Shown: positions 9,008 through 18,381, counted from the first letter of the stretch. The stretch is 64,000 bases of DNA from Paenibacillus sp. V4I3 (GCF_030817215.1 NZ_JAUSZA010000001.1:3632501-3696500), one strand, 5' to 3'. Numbers and translations: made by a program. The notes: generated by a model from the letters alone, not told the origin.

Positions 9008-10310
9008 ATGAAACGTTTATTCAGTGGGGCATTATTAACTATGGTCGCTGCTTCTTCTATGCTTGTCGCTTGCAGCAGCAATACCGCAACTCCTAGCACG
9101 ACACCTGGTGGAGCAAGTACGGCACCATCGGCAGCACCTCAGGAAAAAGTGAAGTTGACAATGGGCAGCTGGCGTACTGAAGATGTGGAAGCTTACGCTA
9201 AAATCATTGCTGAATTCAAGAAAAGCAACCCGAACATTGATATTGATTTCAAGCCGATTAAAAATACGGAATACAACACAGCCCTTAACACAGGTCTGCA
9301 AAGTGGAAATGGCCCTGATATTATTCATCTTCGTCCTTATGCTGCAGGTGCTGTGTTGGCAGATGCCGGTTACTTAGAGCCGTTGACAAGCATCAAAGGA
9401 ATGGACGTATTCTCGAAGGACACCTTGCTGGCCGCTACAGGAACAGATGGTAAAGTATACGGCGTACCAACAGTATTCAGTTCCACGCAAGTTTTTTATA
9501 ACAAGAAAATCTTCCAAAAATATAATCTTACAGAGCCTAAAACGTGGGATGAGCTGTTGAAAACGGCTGATACTTTGAAGAAAAATAAAGTAACTCCGTT
9601 TGCTTTCGGCTCTAAGGAAGGTTGGATTCTTTCCCTGACTCAAGGAACACTTGCACCTTCCGTTTACGGTACAGATTTCATTAAGAAGATACTTGCTGGC
9701 GAAGCGAATTTCAAAAACCCGGAATATGTAAGTTCGATTAAAATGCTCAAAGATATGACCCCGTACTTCCCAGATAACTATGTAGGGATCGGTATGGACG
9801 ATATGAGAAACATGTTTGTTTCCGAGCAAGCAGCCATGATGGTAATGGGCGATTGGGAATATGCCGTCATGAAGAAAACGAATCCAGATCTACAAATGGA
9901 TGTGTTCCCAGTTCCTCCGATGAAAGCGGATGGCAAAGCAACGGTTACGACTTGGGTAGACGGCTCCTTTTTCAGTGAATGCAAAATCAGCTCATAAGGC
10001 GGAAGCTCTGAAATTTATGGAGTTCTTGACAACGAAAGAGTTCGGAGCGCTTGCTGTAAATGAACTTCAAAAACCAAGCACAATCCCAGGTGTGGCGGCA
10101 AAAGATCCGCTTGTAGCCAAAATTGCTAAGAATGCAGATACGATATCTACACCTTACGCATCAGTTGTCTATTTCAATGCAGGCAACCCTACGACCAAAT
10201 CTACTTTAGAAAACGCAATTCAAGGGATGTATTTAAACAAATTGACTCCGGAGCAAGTGACGGAAGAAGTTCAAAAGAGCGCTGATACATGGTTCAAGCC
10301 TAAGAAATAA
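9008..10310 (+). pseudogene. Sugar-binding lipoprotein of the MurNAc operon, one frameshift
   Basis: One binding-protein gene split by a single +1 shift. The first segment (9008 to about 9970) has signal peptide and lipobox (LVAC, Cys22) and the CUT1 binding-protein body; the second (about 9973-10310) carries the C-terminal lobe beginning VNAKSAHKAEALKFMEF. Removing one T from the five-T run at 9968-9972 restores DGSFSVNAKSAHK and joins both into ~433 aa, normal for the family. The rest of the operon is intact, so a sequence error is at least as likely as true inactivation. Function: capture of MurNAc or muropeptides for the two permeases that follow (inference). Confidence 0.75.
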
Positions 10311-10338
10311 ATTAGTTTAAAAAGAGGGGTGGGGGCAC

Positions 10339-11265
10339 ATGAATAACTTTGCAAAATCGTCTTGGTGGAAAAAGGGAGCAGTTCATCTGTTCCCGGTTCC
10401 TGCCCTCGCTGTTTACATTCTCTTCGTGATCTATCCGATCCTTTCGGCTTTCGGTTACAGTTTTTATGACTGGAAAGGTCACACCCGCGGGGAGTTTGTG
10501 GGGCTAGGCAACTTTGTGAGCCTGTTTACGAAAGAACCGTTCAACCATTTATTTTGGAATGCGTTCGGTCATAATCTTTATTATTTTGCTGTTGAAATGG
10601 CTGTTCAGAACGTGATTGCGTTCGTACTTGCCTATCTTGTTTACAGCAAACTTAAGGGTTCGAACTTTCTGAAAATGGCTTACTTTTTACCGAGGCTGCT
10701 TTCTGTCATCGTTGTAGGCTTTTTGTGGAAACTCATGTTGAACCCGAACAACGGTATTGTCAATGTGCTGCTCAAAAAGATCGGTCTTGTTTCGTGGGCT
10801 AAGCCTTGGCTCGGGGATCCGGCTTATGCGTTAACATCAATTACAATAGTCAACAGTTGGTTTGGCGTAGGTTTCTCCATGTTGATATTTCTCGCAGGTT
10901 TGCACGCAATTTCGACAGAAGTCATTGAAGCGGCGAGACTGGACGGAGTAAAAGGTTTTCGTCTGATCCGTTCCATTATCCTGCCGATGATGAGTCAGTC
11001 ATTAATCATTATTACTGTGTTTACCTTTATTCATGCTTTCGAAGCGTTCGAACTCATCTATGCCATGGAAGGTTCACAAGGAGAACCTTACAACTCCACC
11101 GATACGCTTGCTGTGTTCTTTTATCGGATTGCGTTTGGCGGCTCATCTGGCGGCGATTCGGTCGCATTAGGCCTAGGCTCGGCACTGGCAGTGGTACTAT
11201 TTTTCATTATCGCGACCATATCCGCTTTGTTCCTGTACTTTACTAGGAACCAATCGGCGCAGTGA
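10339..11265 (+). CDS. Sugar ABC transporter permease 1, MurNAc operon
   Basis: A 308-aa MalF-type permease with about six membrane helices and the EAA loop EVIEAARLDGVKGFRLIRSI. The start ATG follows GAGGGGTGG. It should form the channel with the permease at 11389. As in the other CUT1 systems of this window no ATPase is encoded alongside. Import through an ABC channel delivers an unphosphorylated sugar, which explains the kinase gene downstream. Confidence 0.88.
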   Translation: MNNFAKSSWWKKGAVHLFPVPALAVYILFVIYPILSAFGYSFYDWKGHTRGEFVGLGNFVSLFTKEPFNHLFWNAFGHNLYYFAVEMAVQNVIAFVLAYLVYSKLKGSNFLKMAYFLPRLLSVIVVGFLWKLMLNPNNGIVNVLLKKIGLVSWAKPWLGDPAYALTSITIVNSWFGVGFSMLIFLAGLHAISTEVIEAARLDGVKGFRLIRSIILPMMSQSLIIITVFTFIHAFEAFELIYAMEGSQGEPYNSTDTLAVFFYRIAFGGSSGGDSVALGLGSALAVVLFFIIATISALFLYFTRNQSAQ

Positions 11266-11270
11266 TAATG

Positions 11271-11371
11271 AGAGACTTTGAACTACGTCCAAAGATCCCA
11301 GAGCGGAGAGACTTTGAACTACGTCCAAAGATCCCAGAGCGGAGAGACTTTGAACTACGTCCAAAGATCCC
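11271..11371. repeat. Three tandem 36-bp repeats between two permease genes
   Basis: Copies lie at 11271-11306, 11307-11342 and 11343-11371 (the last lacks its 7 final bases). The copies are identical where they overlap. Each holds CTTTG-9 bases-CAAAG, a small inverted repeat, and starts AGAGACTTTGAACTACGTCC. They sit between the stop of one permease gene and the AGGAGG ribosome site of the next (11378-11383). The unit is a multiple of three and open in one frame on each strand, but its intergenic position argues against coding. Perfect identity suggests recent duplication. Confidence 0.9.
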
Positions 11372-11388
11372 TATATTAGGAGGCACAC

Positions 11389-12213
11389 ATGAAAACCAAC
11401 AAATCCGTTCGGGGGCTCCAATACGCTGCGGCGTACTTGGGTGCACTGGTCAGTTTGTATCCGATCTTTCTGATGCTGACCTCCTCTTTCAAGACGAATA
11501 TCCAAATTTTGAAAAACCCGATGTCGCTTCCGACTTCTATATCGTTTACGGCATATAGTAAGCTAATCCATCAAATTCCGTTCGGAACTTATTTTTGGAA
11601 CAGTGTCGTGGTTAGTGTCGTTTCCGTAGCTTTGATCTTGCTGTTTGGCGTTTTGGCGTCATTTTATATCGCAAGATATCCGTTCCGTTGGAATGGTGCG
11701 CTGTTCTTCTTTTTCCTCTTAGGCATGATGATTCCAATTAAGCTTGGGATCGTACCCTTGTTCCTATTAATGAAGAAGCTATCCCTTTTGAATAGCGTTT
11801 GGTCTCTAGTCAGCGTGTATACGGCGATTGGATTGCCGCTTGCTGTCTTGATCTTAACTGGTTTTTTTAGAACGCTGCCGAAGGAGCTAGAGGAAGCAGC
11901 GCGCATCGATGGTTCTTCGGATTTCGGTGTCATGTGGCATGTCTTGCTGCCGCTTATTCGCCCTGCACTGGGAACGGTCATGATTATGAATTTTATTATG
12001 GCGTGGAACGATTTCTTTTTCCCGCTGATTTTTATCCAAGACGATATGAAAAAGACGATACCGGTTGGCATGCTGTCACTTTTCGGACAGTACTCTACGG
12101 ATTTAAGTATGCTATTTGCCGGGCTCACGTTGGCTTCCGTGCCAATGATTGTCATGTTTTTCCTAGCGTCGAAACAGTTTATGGAAGGCATGACGGCAGG
12201 AGCGGTGAAATAA
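11389..12213 (+). CDS. Sugar ABC transporter permease 2, MurNAc operon
   Basis: A 274-aa MalG-type permease with EAA loop ELEEAARIDGSSDFGVMWHV and the family ending KQFMEGMTAGAVK. The ATG follows TAGGAGGCACAC. The gene is separated from its partner permease by about 120 bp filled with the 36-bp tandem repeats, whereas such pairs are normally almost adjacent. Only one base separates its stop from the kinase start. Confidence 0.9.
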   Translation: MKTNKSVRGLQYAAAYLGALVSLYPIFLMLTSSFKTNIQILKNPMSLPTSISFTAYSKLIHQIPFGTYFWNSVVVSVVSVALILLFGVLASFYIARYPFRWNGALFFFFLLGMMIPIKLGIVPLFLLMKKLSLLNSVWSLVSVYTAIGLPLAVLILTGFFRTLPKELEEAARIDGSSDFGVMWHVLLPLIRPALGTVMIMNFIMAWNDFFFPLIFIQDDMKKTIPVGMLSLFGQYSTDLSMLFAGLTLASVPMIVMFFLASKQFMEGMTAGAVK

Positions 12214-12214
12214 T

Positions 12215-13234
12215 ATGGCTGAAACTAGATATATTGGGATTGACGGCGGAGGGACCAAAACGGTATGTATTCTCGGCGATGCGGAAGGCAACATTTTGGC
12301 TGAAAGCCGTGGGGAATCCAGCAGCGTGAAGTCTCGTCCATGGGAGGATGTTCAGCGAGTTCTGCTCACACTTATCCGGGACGTTTTAGACCAATCGGAT
12401 ACGGACATGTCCCGGTTAGGTGGGATCTTCCTCGGCTTAGCAGGGAGTGACCGCCCCGAAGACCGGAAACGGATCGGCGACTGGCTGCAAACCGAATTGC
12501 CGGAAGGTGTTCCGATTACTGTGCACAATGATGCAGTGACCGCTTTGGCCGCCGGTACTTGGGGACAGAAGGGCATAGCTCTCATTTCAGGCACAGGTTC
12601 GATCGCATATGGATTCGATCCTGAGACGGGCGGATTTGTAAGAGTCGGAGGCTGGGGTTATTTACTCGGCGATGAAGGAAGCGGGTTTGATCTTGGGCGG
12701 AAAGCGCTGGTGGCCGTTATGCGAGCGTATGACGGTCGAGGAGAGCCTACAGCTTTAACAGGGTTAGTTCTTGAACGTTGGTCCTTGCAGCACCCTGGGC
12801 AATTGATCAATACCATTTATGGCCATGACAATGTACGGACCGCGATTGCGGATGGATCCAAGCTTGTCATGCGGGCTGCAGCAGATGGGGATCCGATTGC
12901 TGTTAAGCTCGTGGAAGAAGCGATTCAGGAGCTAGAAGAACTCGTAAAGACTGTTATAACTTCCATGGAGAAACAACAGCCAATAGAGGTAAGTGACAAC
13001 TATAACTTGGCGAAGAATACAATCCCTCTTGTGATAACAGGCGGCTTATTTTCAGATCAAATGTTCGAGCATCGCTTTTTGCAAACACCGTTGATGCGGT
13101 CCGGCAAGTTCGATGTTCGGTTGCTCGAACGCCCACCTGTGATTGGAGCATATCTACTTGCCTTAAAGGAACGGGGCTTCGAATTAACGGAAGCAATGAA
13201 ACAACGGATAGCATCATTTGTCTTTCGTAAATAG
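12215..13234 (+). CDS. BadF/BadG-type sugar kinase (MurNAc/GlcNAc kinase candidate)
   Basis: A 339-aa actin-fold kinase with phosphate-1 motif GIDGGGTKT (residues 8-16), the HNDAVTALAAGTWG segment and phosphate-2 ALISGTGSIAYGF, followed by GGWGYLLGDEGSGFDLG. This is the BadF/BadG/BcrA family that includes MurK of Clostridium acetobutylicum, which phosphorylates MurNAc and GlcNAc. Between an ABC importer and murQ the expected reaction is ATP + MurNAc to MurNAc-6-phosphate (inference). The start ATG lies 1 base after the permease stop with GGAGCGG upstream. A short polar insertion near residue 250 is unusual for the family. Confidence 0.8.
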   Translation: MAETRYIGIDGGGTKTVCILGDAEGNILAESRGESSSVKSRPWEDVQRVLLTLIRDVLDQSDTDMSRLGGIFLGLAGSDRPEDRKRIGDWLQTELPEGVPITVHNDAVTALAAGTWGQKGIALISGTGSIAYGFDPETGGFVRVGGWGYLLGDEGSGFDLGRKALVAVMRAYDGRGEPTALTGLVLERWSLQHPGQLINTIYGHDNVRTAIADGSKLVMRAAADGDPIAVKLVEEAIQELEELVKTVITSMEKQQPIEVSDNYNLAKNTIPLVITGGLFSDQMFEHRFLQTPLMRSGKFDVRLLERPPVIGAYLLALKERGFELTEAMKQRIASFVFRK

Positions 13235-13273
13235 AGGCAATGTAACGCATCCATAAAAAGGAGGCAAGGTAAC

Positions 13274-14185
13274 GTGGTACAACAAGTGAATCAAACGGTT
13301 ACCGAGCAGAGAAACGCAAAGTCAAGTCACCTTGACCGACTAACTGTTCGGGAGATCGTGACTCTTATGAATGAAGAAGACCAAACGGTAGCTCTCTCCG
13401 TAAACGGAGCTTTACCGCAAATCACTGATGCAGCTGAAGCGGTGGTCGAAGCCATGACTCGCGGAGGCCGACTTTTCTATATTGGAGCTGGAACCAGTGG
13501 CCGTCTCGGCGTTCTAGATGCATCCGAATGCCCGCCTACGTTCGGTGTTGAGCCGGAGCTTGTGAACGGCATTATTGCTGGAGGAGAAATAGCCATTCGT
13601 GCAGCAGTAGAGAACGCTGAAGATGATGAAGAAGCTGGTGTACGTGCGATAGCGGATGTTGTTCGAGCTGGTGATGTAGTCGTCGGCATTACAGCAAGCG
13701 GAACCGCTCCCTATGTTATTGGCGCTATACGAGAGGCTAACCGGTTGGGTCTATCGACGATCGGCATAAGCTGTAACCGGGATACACAGCTAAGTGCAGT
13801 TGTGAAATATCCGATCGAGGTGCCTGTCGGGCCTGAGATTATTACGGGGTCGACAAGGTTAAAGGCGGGAACGGCGCAAAAAATGGTTCTCAACATGATC
13901 TCCACGACCGTGATGATTCAGATGGGTAAAGTTTATGGAAATCTGATGGTAAATGTTCAGGCGACGAATAAAAAGCTTAGGGATCGTACCGTGCGGATTA
14001 TTCAAGAGGCGACTGGCACAGATGATGAAACGGCCCGCCGCGTCGTAGTGGAAGCTAAGGGAGATGCCAGAGTTGCGATTCTGATGCTGATGTTCAACGT
14101 AAGCCGGGAGAAAGCTTTGGATGCGCTTGTTCAAGAAAATGATCATTTCGGTAATGCTGTAAAGCAGCTCGAACAAACTCAATAA
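13274..14185 (+). CDS. murQ: N-acetylmuramic acid 6-phosphate etherase
   Basis: A 303-aa cytoplasmic lyase with a single SIS domain that cleaves the lactyl ether of MurNAc-6-phosphate, giving GlcNAc-6-phosphate and D-lactate. The family signature is nearly complete: FYIGAGTSGRLGVLDASECP with catalytic-type Glu85 (ASECPPTF) and Glu116 (in AEDD), matching Glu83 and Glu114 of the Escherichia coli enzyme by spacing, and VGPEIITGSTRLKAGTAQK. Start GTG follows AGGAGG by 9 bases. It is the last gene of the operon and gives the cluster its identity. Confidence 0.95.
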   Translation: MVQQVNQTVTEQRNAKSSHLDRLTVREIVTLMNEEDQTVALSVNGALPQITDAAEAVVEAMTRGGRLFYIGAGTSGRLGVLDASECPPTFGVEPELVNGIIAGGEIAIRAAVENAEDDEEAGVRAIADVVRAGDVVVGITASGTAPYVIGAIREANRLGLSTIGISCNRDTQLSAVVKYPIEVPVGPEIITGSTRLKAGTAQKMVLNMISTTVMIQMGKVYGNLMVNVQATNKKLRDRTVRIIQEATGTDDETARRVVVEAKGDARVAILMLMFNVSREKALDALVQENDHFGNAVKQLEQTQ

Positions 14186-14209
14186 GAAATCATTCTATTT
14201 AAACCTTAT

Positions 14210-14244
14210 ATGCCTAGCTGATAGTATCAGTTTAGGCATTTTTA
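14210..14244 (+). terminator. Intrinsic terminator after murQ
   Basis: ATGCCTAGCTGATA and TATCAGTTTAGGCAT form a near-complete 14-bp stem with a minimal loop, followed by a T-rich stretch. It ends the MurNAc operon. Confidence 0.85.
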
Positions 14245-14298
14245 TTTTGTGTGGGAAATTAAGGAAATTATAAAAGTTGCCGATCTGTGGATATGTGT

Positions 14299-14749
14299 GG
14301 GTTTTACGTCCTGAGAAGGCAGAAAGGCCGTCTCGGAGGCTCGAATGCAGCGAAAGAGGTGCGAGACGTCAGATAAGGACCTCTCAGCTGCTGAAAGCAG
14401 GCGAGTTAGCGGGTTTTGCGTCCTGAGAAAGCAGAAAAAGCTTTCTCGGAGGCTCGTATGGAGCGAAGTTGGTGCGAGACGTTAGAAAAGAACTTCTCAG
14501 CTGCTGAAAGCAGGCGAGTTAGCGGGTTTTGCATCCTGAGAAGGCAGAAAAGGCCGTCTCGGAGGCTCGAGTGCAGCGAAAGAGGCGCGAGACGTCAGAA
14601 AAGGACCTCTCAGCTGCTGAAAGCAGGCGAGTTAGCTGGTTTTACGTCCTGAGAAGGCAGAAAAAGCTGTCTCAGAGGCTCGTATGGAGCGAAGTTGGTG
14701 CGAGACGTTAGAAAAGAACTTCTCAGCTGCTGAAAGCAGGCGAGTTAGC
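14299..14749. repeat. Four ~113-bp tandem repeats in an A-B-A-B pattern
   Basis: Units start at 14299, 14411, 14524 and 14637 (112, 113, 113, 113 bp). Units 1 and 3 share one version (…GGACCTCTCAGC), units 2 and 4 another (…GAACTTCTCAGC), so a ~226-bp dimer was duplicated. Each unit holds a hairpin near its start (GAGAAAGC/GCTTTCTC in unit 2, perfect 8 bp) whose sixth base pair varies as G-C, A-T, G-C, G-T across the units, and a fixed hairpin CTGCTGAAAGCAG near its end. The unit length is not a multiple of three, so it is not a coding repeat. It lies between the murQ terminator and the next promoter; function unknown. Confidence 0.9.
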
Positions 14750-14809
14750 GGGTTTATGCTACAAGAGGTTATGTTGTTTTGGAGAAGTTAACGCATAAAA
14801 GGATGCGAA

Positions 14810-14838
14810 TTCATGTGCGATCTCTGATATGCTATAAT
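14810..14838 (+). promoter_or_regulatory. Extended -10 promoter of the mannoside two-component operon
   Basis: TGCTATAAT (14830-14838) is a perfect extended -10; the -35 region TTCATG (14810-14815, 17-bp spacer) is weak. It lies 32 bp before the sensor kinase start and downstream of the 113-bp repeats, so the repeats are not in the leader. Confidence 0.6.
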
Positions 14839-14870
14839 GTACCCGATTAACAGCAGGAGTTGATGGCAGG

Positions 14871-16694
14871 ATGGGGTTCCGTAAGATGTACCGAAATTAC
14901 TTAAAAAATAACTTATTTATGAAGCTGCTTCTCCTGTTCTCATTGATAACCGTCATTACGATTATTTCGTTTTCTTATTTCATGTATCATTCGATGTCGC
15001 AAGCGGCGATTAATCGTGAGCTGGATATACAGAAGAAGGCAATGACGAATGTGAACAATTATTTGGGGGGGAAATACGATTCAGCGCAGTCTATCGTGTT
15101 CGGCTTATATCGGGATAGTTCGCTTGCCGCGGGCATCTCTTTCATGCTGCAGCACCCTTTCCAAGAATATGTGCAGCATGGCCTGGAGCAATACAATTTA
15201 GGCGGCAACAGCACGTGGAATGCCGGCCTGCAATATTTTAAAAATCGGGTGGAAGATGACGAAGATATTCGCAGTCTGATGCTGTACAGCGTGGATCAAC
15301 AGACCTTATACGTGCTGGATCATAACCGGCAATTGAAGATCGTTCCTACGAATGCAGCCCACTCCTACATTCCTGAAGTCATGGCGCTTGATAATAAAAG
15401 CGTTACCTTGCCGAATGTATGGGTACGTGAAGCCGCTAGTCAATGGGATAACCATCTGTACTCGATTAGGACGCCAATCAACGACAAGCAAACTTTGAAA
15501 AATATAGGGCAACAGATCGTGTACTTCAGTGCGGATGGCATTTGGAAGATTCTGCCCAATGATAAGGAAGAGTTAAAGGGGACGATTCTCGTTCTATCAC
15601 CAGATGGAGGCATCCTGTTTGATTCTTCGGATCAGTATTATGGCAAGCCCTATCCTTTCATGAATCAGGTCAGTTCGTTATACGAGAATAGTGGTTCGAA
15701 TCAAAGTGGTTATGTGACGAAGCTGACGCAGAGTAAAGGGGATTTTATTGTCGTCGGGATCATTCCGAAGAATGAACTTGAAGCATCCTCAAGGCGAATC
15801 GGGAGCACGATCTTTATGATTAGCGCGATATGTATCTTTTTCGCCATTCTGATTCCATCTCTGGTTGTGATGAATGTCTCTAAACGCACCAACCAGATCA
15901 TTCGCTTTACGCGGAAGGTCAAACAAGGCGATCTGAATGCGCGGATTCCGGATGTGCGAGAGGACGAGCTGGGACAAATATCTCGCAGCTTCAATGAGAT
16001 GATCGAGGAGTTGAATCAATATATCGATAGGGTGTATAAGGCGGATATTAAGCAGAAGCATACAGAATTAACGGCTCTGCAGGCTCGCGTCAATCCACAC
16101 TTTTTATATAATACTCTCGAAGTCATTCGGATGCGGGCTATCTCTCACGGGGCTCATGACGTTGGCGAAATGATTTACAGCTTATCGGCGTTATTCCGAA
16201 GCCTGGTACAGCAGAAAAAGATTTACACACTGAAGGATGAGCTGGAAGCCTGCCGCTTATACCTCGAGCTGTTCCAGATTCGCTATAAGGACAAGTTCAC
16301 GTACTCGATCGAGTGGGATCGGAAGCTGGCACCTACACGTGTAATGAAAATGTCGCTGCAGCCCGTAATTGAGAATTACATCGTACATGGCTTGCGAAGC
16401 GAATGCACCGATAATGAGCTTCATATTCGTGTGAAACAAACGGAAGAGTTCCTTCATGTGCAAGTGGAAGACAACGGAAACGGTATTACGCCAGAGCGTT
16501 TGAGCGAGCTGGAGTCATTCTTACAAGCAGAGGAAACCGAAGGCGAATCCTTCGGCTTGCGGAGCATCAATCAACGCCTCAAGCTGCTCTACGGCAGCAA
16601 GTTTGGCGTGAAATTATGTAGTGAACCAGGTAAAGGCACGGTAGTAGACATATGGCTGCCTATGGACGACGGAAAAGAGGGTTATGATGTTTAG
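14871..16694 (+). CDS. Sensor histidine kinase (YesM type)
   Basis: A 607-aa membrane kinase. Helix 1 spans about residues 18-40, an extracytoplasmic sensing region 41-310, helix 2 about 312-335, then HAMP, a His_kinase domain with phospho-acceptor His410 in NPHFLYNTLE, and an ATPase domain with VEDNGNGI and FGLRSINQRLKLLYG. This architecture is the YesM-type kinase that Paenibacillaceae pair with AraC response regulators for sugar importers. It overlaps the regulator gene by 8 bases. The start ATG has GCAGGAG about 12 bases upstream; a slightly downstream ATG is possible. Confidence 0.9.
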   Translation: MGFRKMYRNYLKNNLFMKLLLLFSLITVITIISFSYFMYHSMSQAAINRELDIQKKAMTNVNNYLGGKYDSAQSIVFGLYRDSSLAAGISFMLQHPFQEYVQHGLEQYNLGGNSTWNAGLQYFKNRVEDDEDIRSLMLYSVDQQTLYVLDHNRQLKIVPTNAAHSYIPEVMALDNKSVTLPNVWVREAASQWDNHLYSIRTPINDKQTLKNIGQQIVYFSADGIWKILPNDKEELKGTILVLSPDGGILFDSSDQYYGKPYPFMNQVSSLYENSGSNQSGYVTKLTQSKGDFIVVGIIPKNELEASSRRIGSTIFMISAICIFFAILIPSLVVMNVSKRTNQIIRFTRKVKQGDLNARIPDVREDELGQISRSFNEMIEELNQYIDRVYKADIKQKHTELTALQARVNPHFLYNTLEVIRMRAISHGAHDVGEMIYSLSALFRSLVQQKKIYTLKDELEACRLYLELFQIRYKDKFTYSIEWDRKLAPTRVMKMSLQPVIENYIVHGLRSECTDNELHIRVKQTEEFLHVQVEDNGNGITPERLSELESFLQAEETEGESFGLRSINQRLKLLYGSKFGVKLCSEPGKGTVVDIWLPMDDGKEGYDV

Positions 16695-18207
16695 GGTTTT
16701 TCTTGTGGACGACGAGCCTTTCATAATAGAAGGGTTATATGACATTATTGATTGGGCCGAAGCGGGTTTGGAAATTGTCGGACATGCCAGCAATGGTCAG
16801 AAGGCTTTGGATGCCCTGCAGGAAACGTCGGTGGATATTTTGTTGACGGATATTTCCATGCCGGTGATGACCGGTTTGGATCTGATTCGCCATGCCCGAA
16901 CGGTTCATCCCGATTTGAAAGTCATCGTACTCAGTGGCTTCGATGAGTTTACCTATTTAAAAGAAGGCATGCAGCTCGGCATCGAAAATTACCTGCTGAA
17001 GCCCATCAATATCCAAGAGCTAAAGGCAACGCTTCACAACACCGTCGAGAAGCTGAATACGTTCGAAGAGACTCGGCAGGTTCAGGCCTACAGCAAACAA
17101 ATATTAAAAGATAACACGCTTCATCGTTGGTTAACCCATCAGATTGCGCCTTTGGAATTTTACGAACGCGCGGACCTTCTGGGCATGAACCTTGATCGTG
17201 CTTATATGATAGCTTCTGTACTCCGAGCGACATCTGATGCTGCCGAGGTTTTCGAGTTTATCTCCGATCGGGTGCAGTCCTATGATTGGATCACCTCATT
17301 CTTCGATATGGATGGCGATGTCGTCCTGCTTGCAGCTATGGATGATGCTGACTGCGGCAGAACGGATATGACCGCTTTGCTTCAGCAGCTTCAGGCTGAT
17401 CTTAAGGATCGTCCTCTCCGCATATCTATCGGCAGTGTAGAGCTTCTGCCTGAACAGGCCGGACAAAGCTATGCAGCCGCGAAGAAAGCGCAGGAGTATT
17501 TCTGGGTATATACGGAACTGAATATGATTGATTATACAGAGCTTGCGATGAATCAAGACAATCGAAAGGTCGACTTCTCCATTATTGATTGGCCGGTCTA
17601 TGCGAAACTAATTATTGCCAAAGATCAAGAAAATTTGCGTGAGCAAATTCAAAACGATTTCAAACGGATTCAAGCACTTCCGGGAATTACGCCGCACGAT
17701 TTTCAGAATATCGCCTTTGAGATGATCATTCATTTCAAGCTGGAGATCAAAGCGATTCGCCATACCGAGGAACTCGATGCCTATAATCACGCTTTTCACC
17801 AAATCAGGAGCGCGGTTACGCTGGAAGAGCTGGAAACGGCCATCCTCGAAATTGCCCATACGACAATCGGTTTCTTAATTTCAGACGTTCGAAGTCCGAT
17901 TGTGCAGCAGGTTTTAAAATATATCCATCAATCCTATGCGGAAGAGCTATCGCTCAAAATGCTGGGGGCGCACTATCATATTCACCCCGTTTATTTGGGA
18001 CAATTGTTCCATAAGGAAATCAATGAGACGTTTACGGAGTATATCAATCGGTACCGAATCGAGAAAGCAAAGGAACAGTTAAAGACAACGAATTTGAAGG
18101 TTCATGTTATTGCCAAAGATGTGGGCTATTCGGAATTAGGCTACTTTTATAAACAATTTAAAAAGTATGTGGGAATCTCCCCAACGGATTACAGAGGATT
18201 GCTCTAG
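16687..18207 (+). CDS. Response regulator with AraC DNA-binding domain (YesN type)
   Basis: A 506-aa regulator: receiver domain (residues 1-120) with acidic pocket VDDE, phospho-Asp55 in LLTDISMP and Lys in LLKPIN; a ~270-aa linker; and an AraC double helix-turn-helix at the C terminus (LKMLGAHYHIHPVYLGQLFH and IAKDVGYSELGYFYKQFKK). ATG 16687 is chosen over ATG 16684 because AGAGGG ends 5 bases before it. It should be phosphorylated by the kinase just upstream and activate the importer and mannosidase genes downstream (inference). Confidence 0.92.
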   Translation: MFRVFLVDDEPFIIEGLYDIIDWAEAGLEIVGHASNGQKALDALQETSVDILLTDISMPVMTGLDLIRHARTVHPDLKVIVLSGFDEFTYLKEGMQLGIENYLLKPINIQELKATLHNTVEKLNTFEETRQVQAYSKQILKDNTLHRWLTHQIAPLEFYERADLLGMNLDRAYMIASVLRATSDAAEVFEFISDRVQSYDWITSFFDMDGDVVLLAAMDDADCGRTDMTALLQQLQADLKDRPLRISIGSVELLPEQAGQSYAAAKKAQEYFWVYTELNMIDYTELAMNQDNRKVDFSIIDWPVYAKLIIAKDQENLREQIQNDFKRIQALPGITPHDFQNIAFEMIIHFKLEIKAIRHTEELDAYNHAFHQIRSAVTLEELETAILEIAHTTIGFLISDVRSPIVQQVLKYIHQSYAEELSLKMLGAHYHIHPVYLGQLFHKEINETFTEYINRYRIEKAKEQLKTTNLKVHVIAKDVGYSELGYFYKQFKKYVGISPTDYRGLL

Positions 18208-18381
18208 GGAAAACTGAGGAGCAGTCCTTTTTTTTGCCGGAAAGGATAAATAGCCGCTTTTTTCTTAACTTTAGACAGGGTTCATTTAGTTTATCGTCTA
18301 TTTGTAACTGCTTTCATGCGGTACTGTAAAGGTAGCCCAACGGGGCGTAAATAATAGAGCACTTAACAGGGAGGATACAAA

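Noticed and set aside
11271..11371. Short CRISPR array
   Set aside because: The 36-bp units are directly adjacent with no spacers, and no cas genes are present.
11262..11558. 98-codon frame reading RDFELRPKIPER repeats
   Set aside because: It is formed by the intergenic 36-bp repeats and then overlaps the permease gene in another frame.
14416..14711. Reading frames inside the 113-bp repeats as repeat proteins
   Set aside because: The unit length is not a multiple of three, so each copy is read in a different frame; no ribosome sites.
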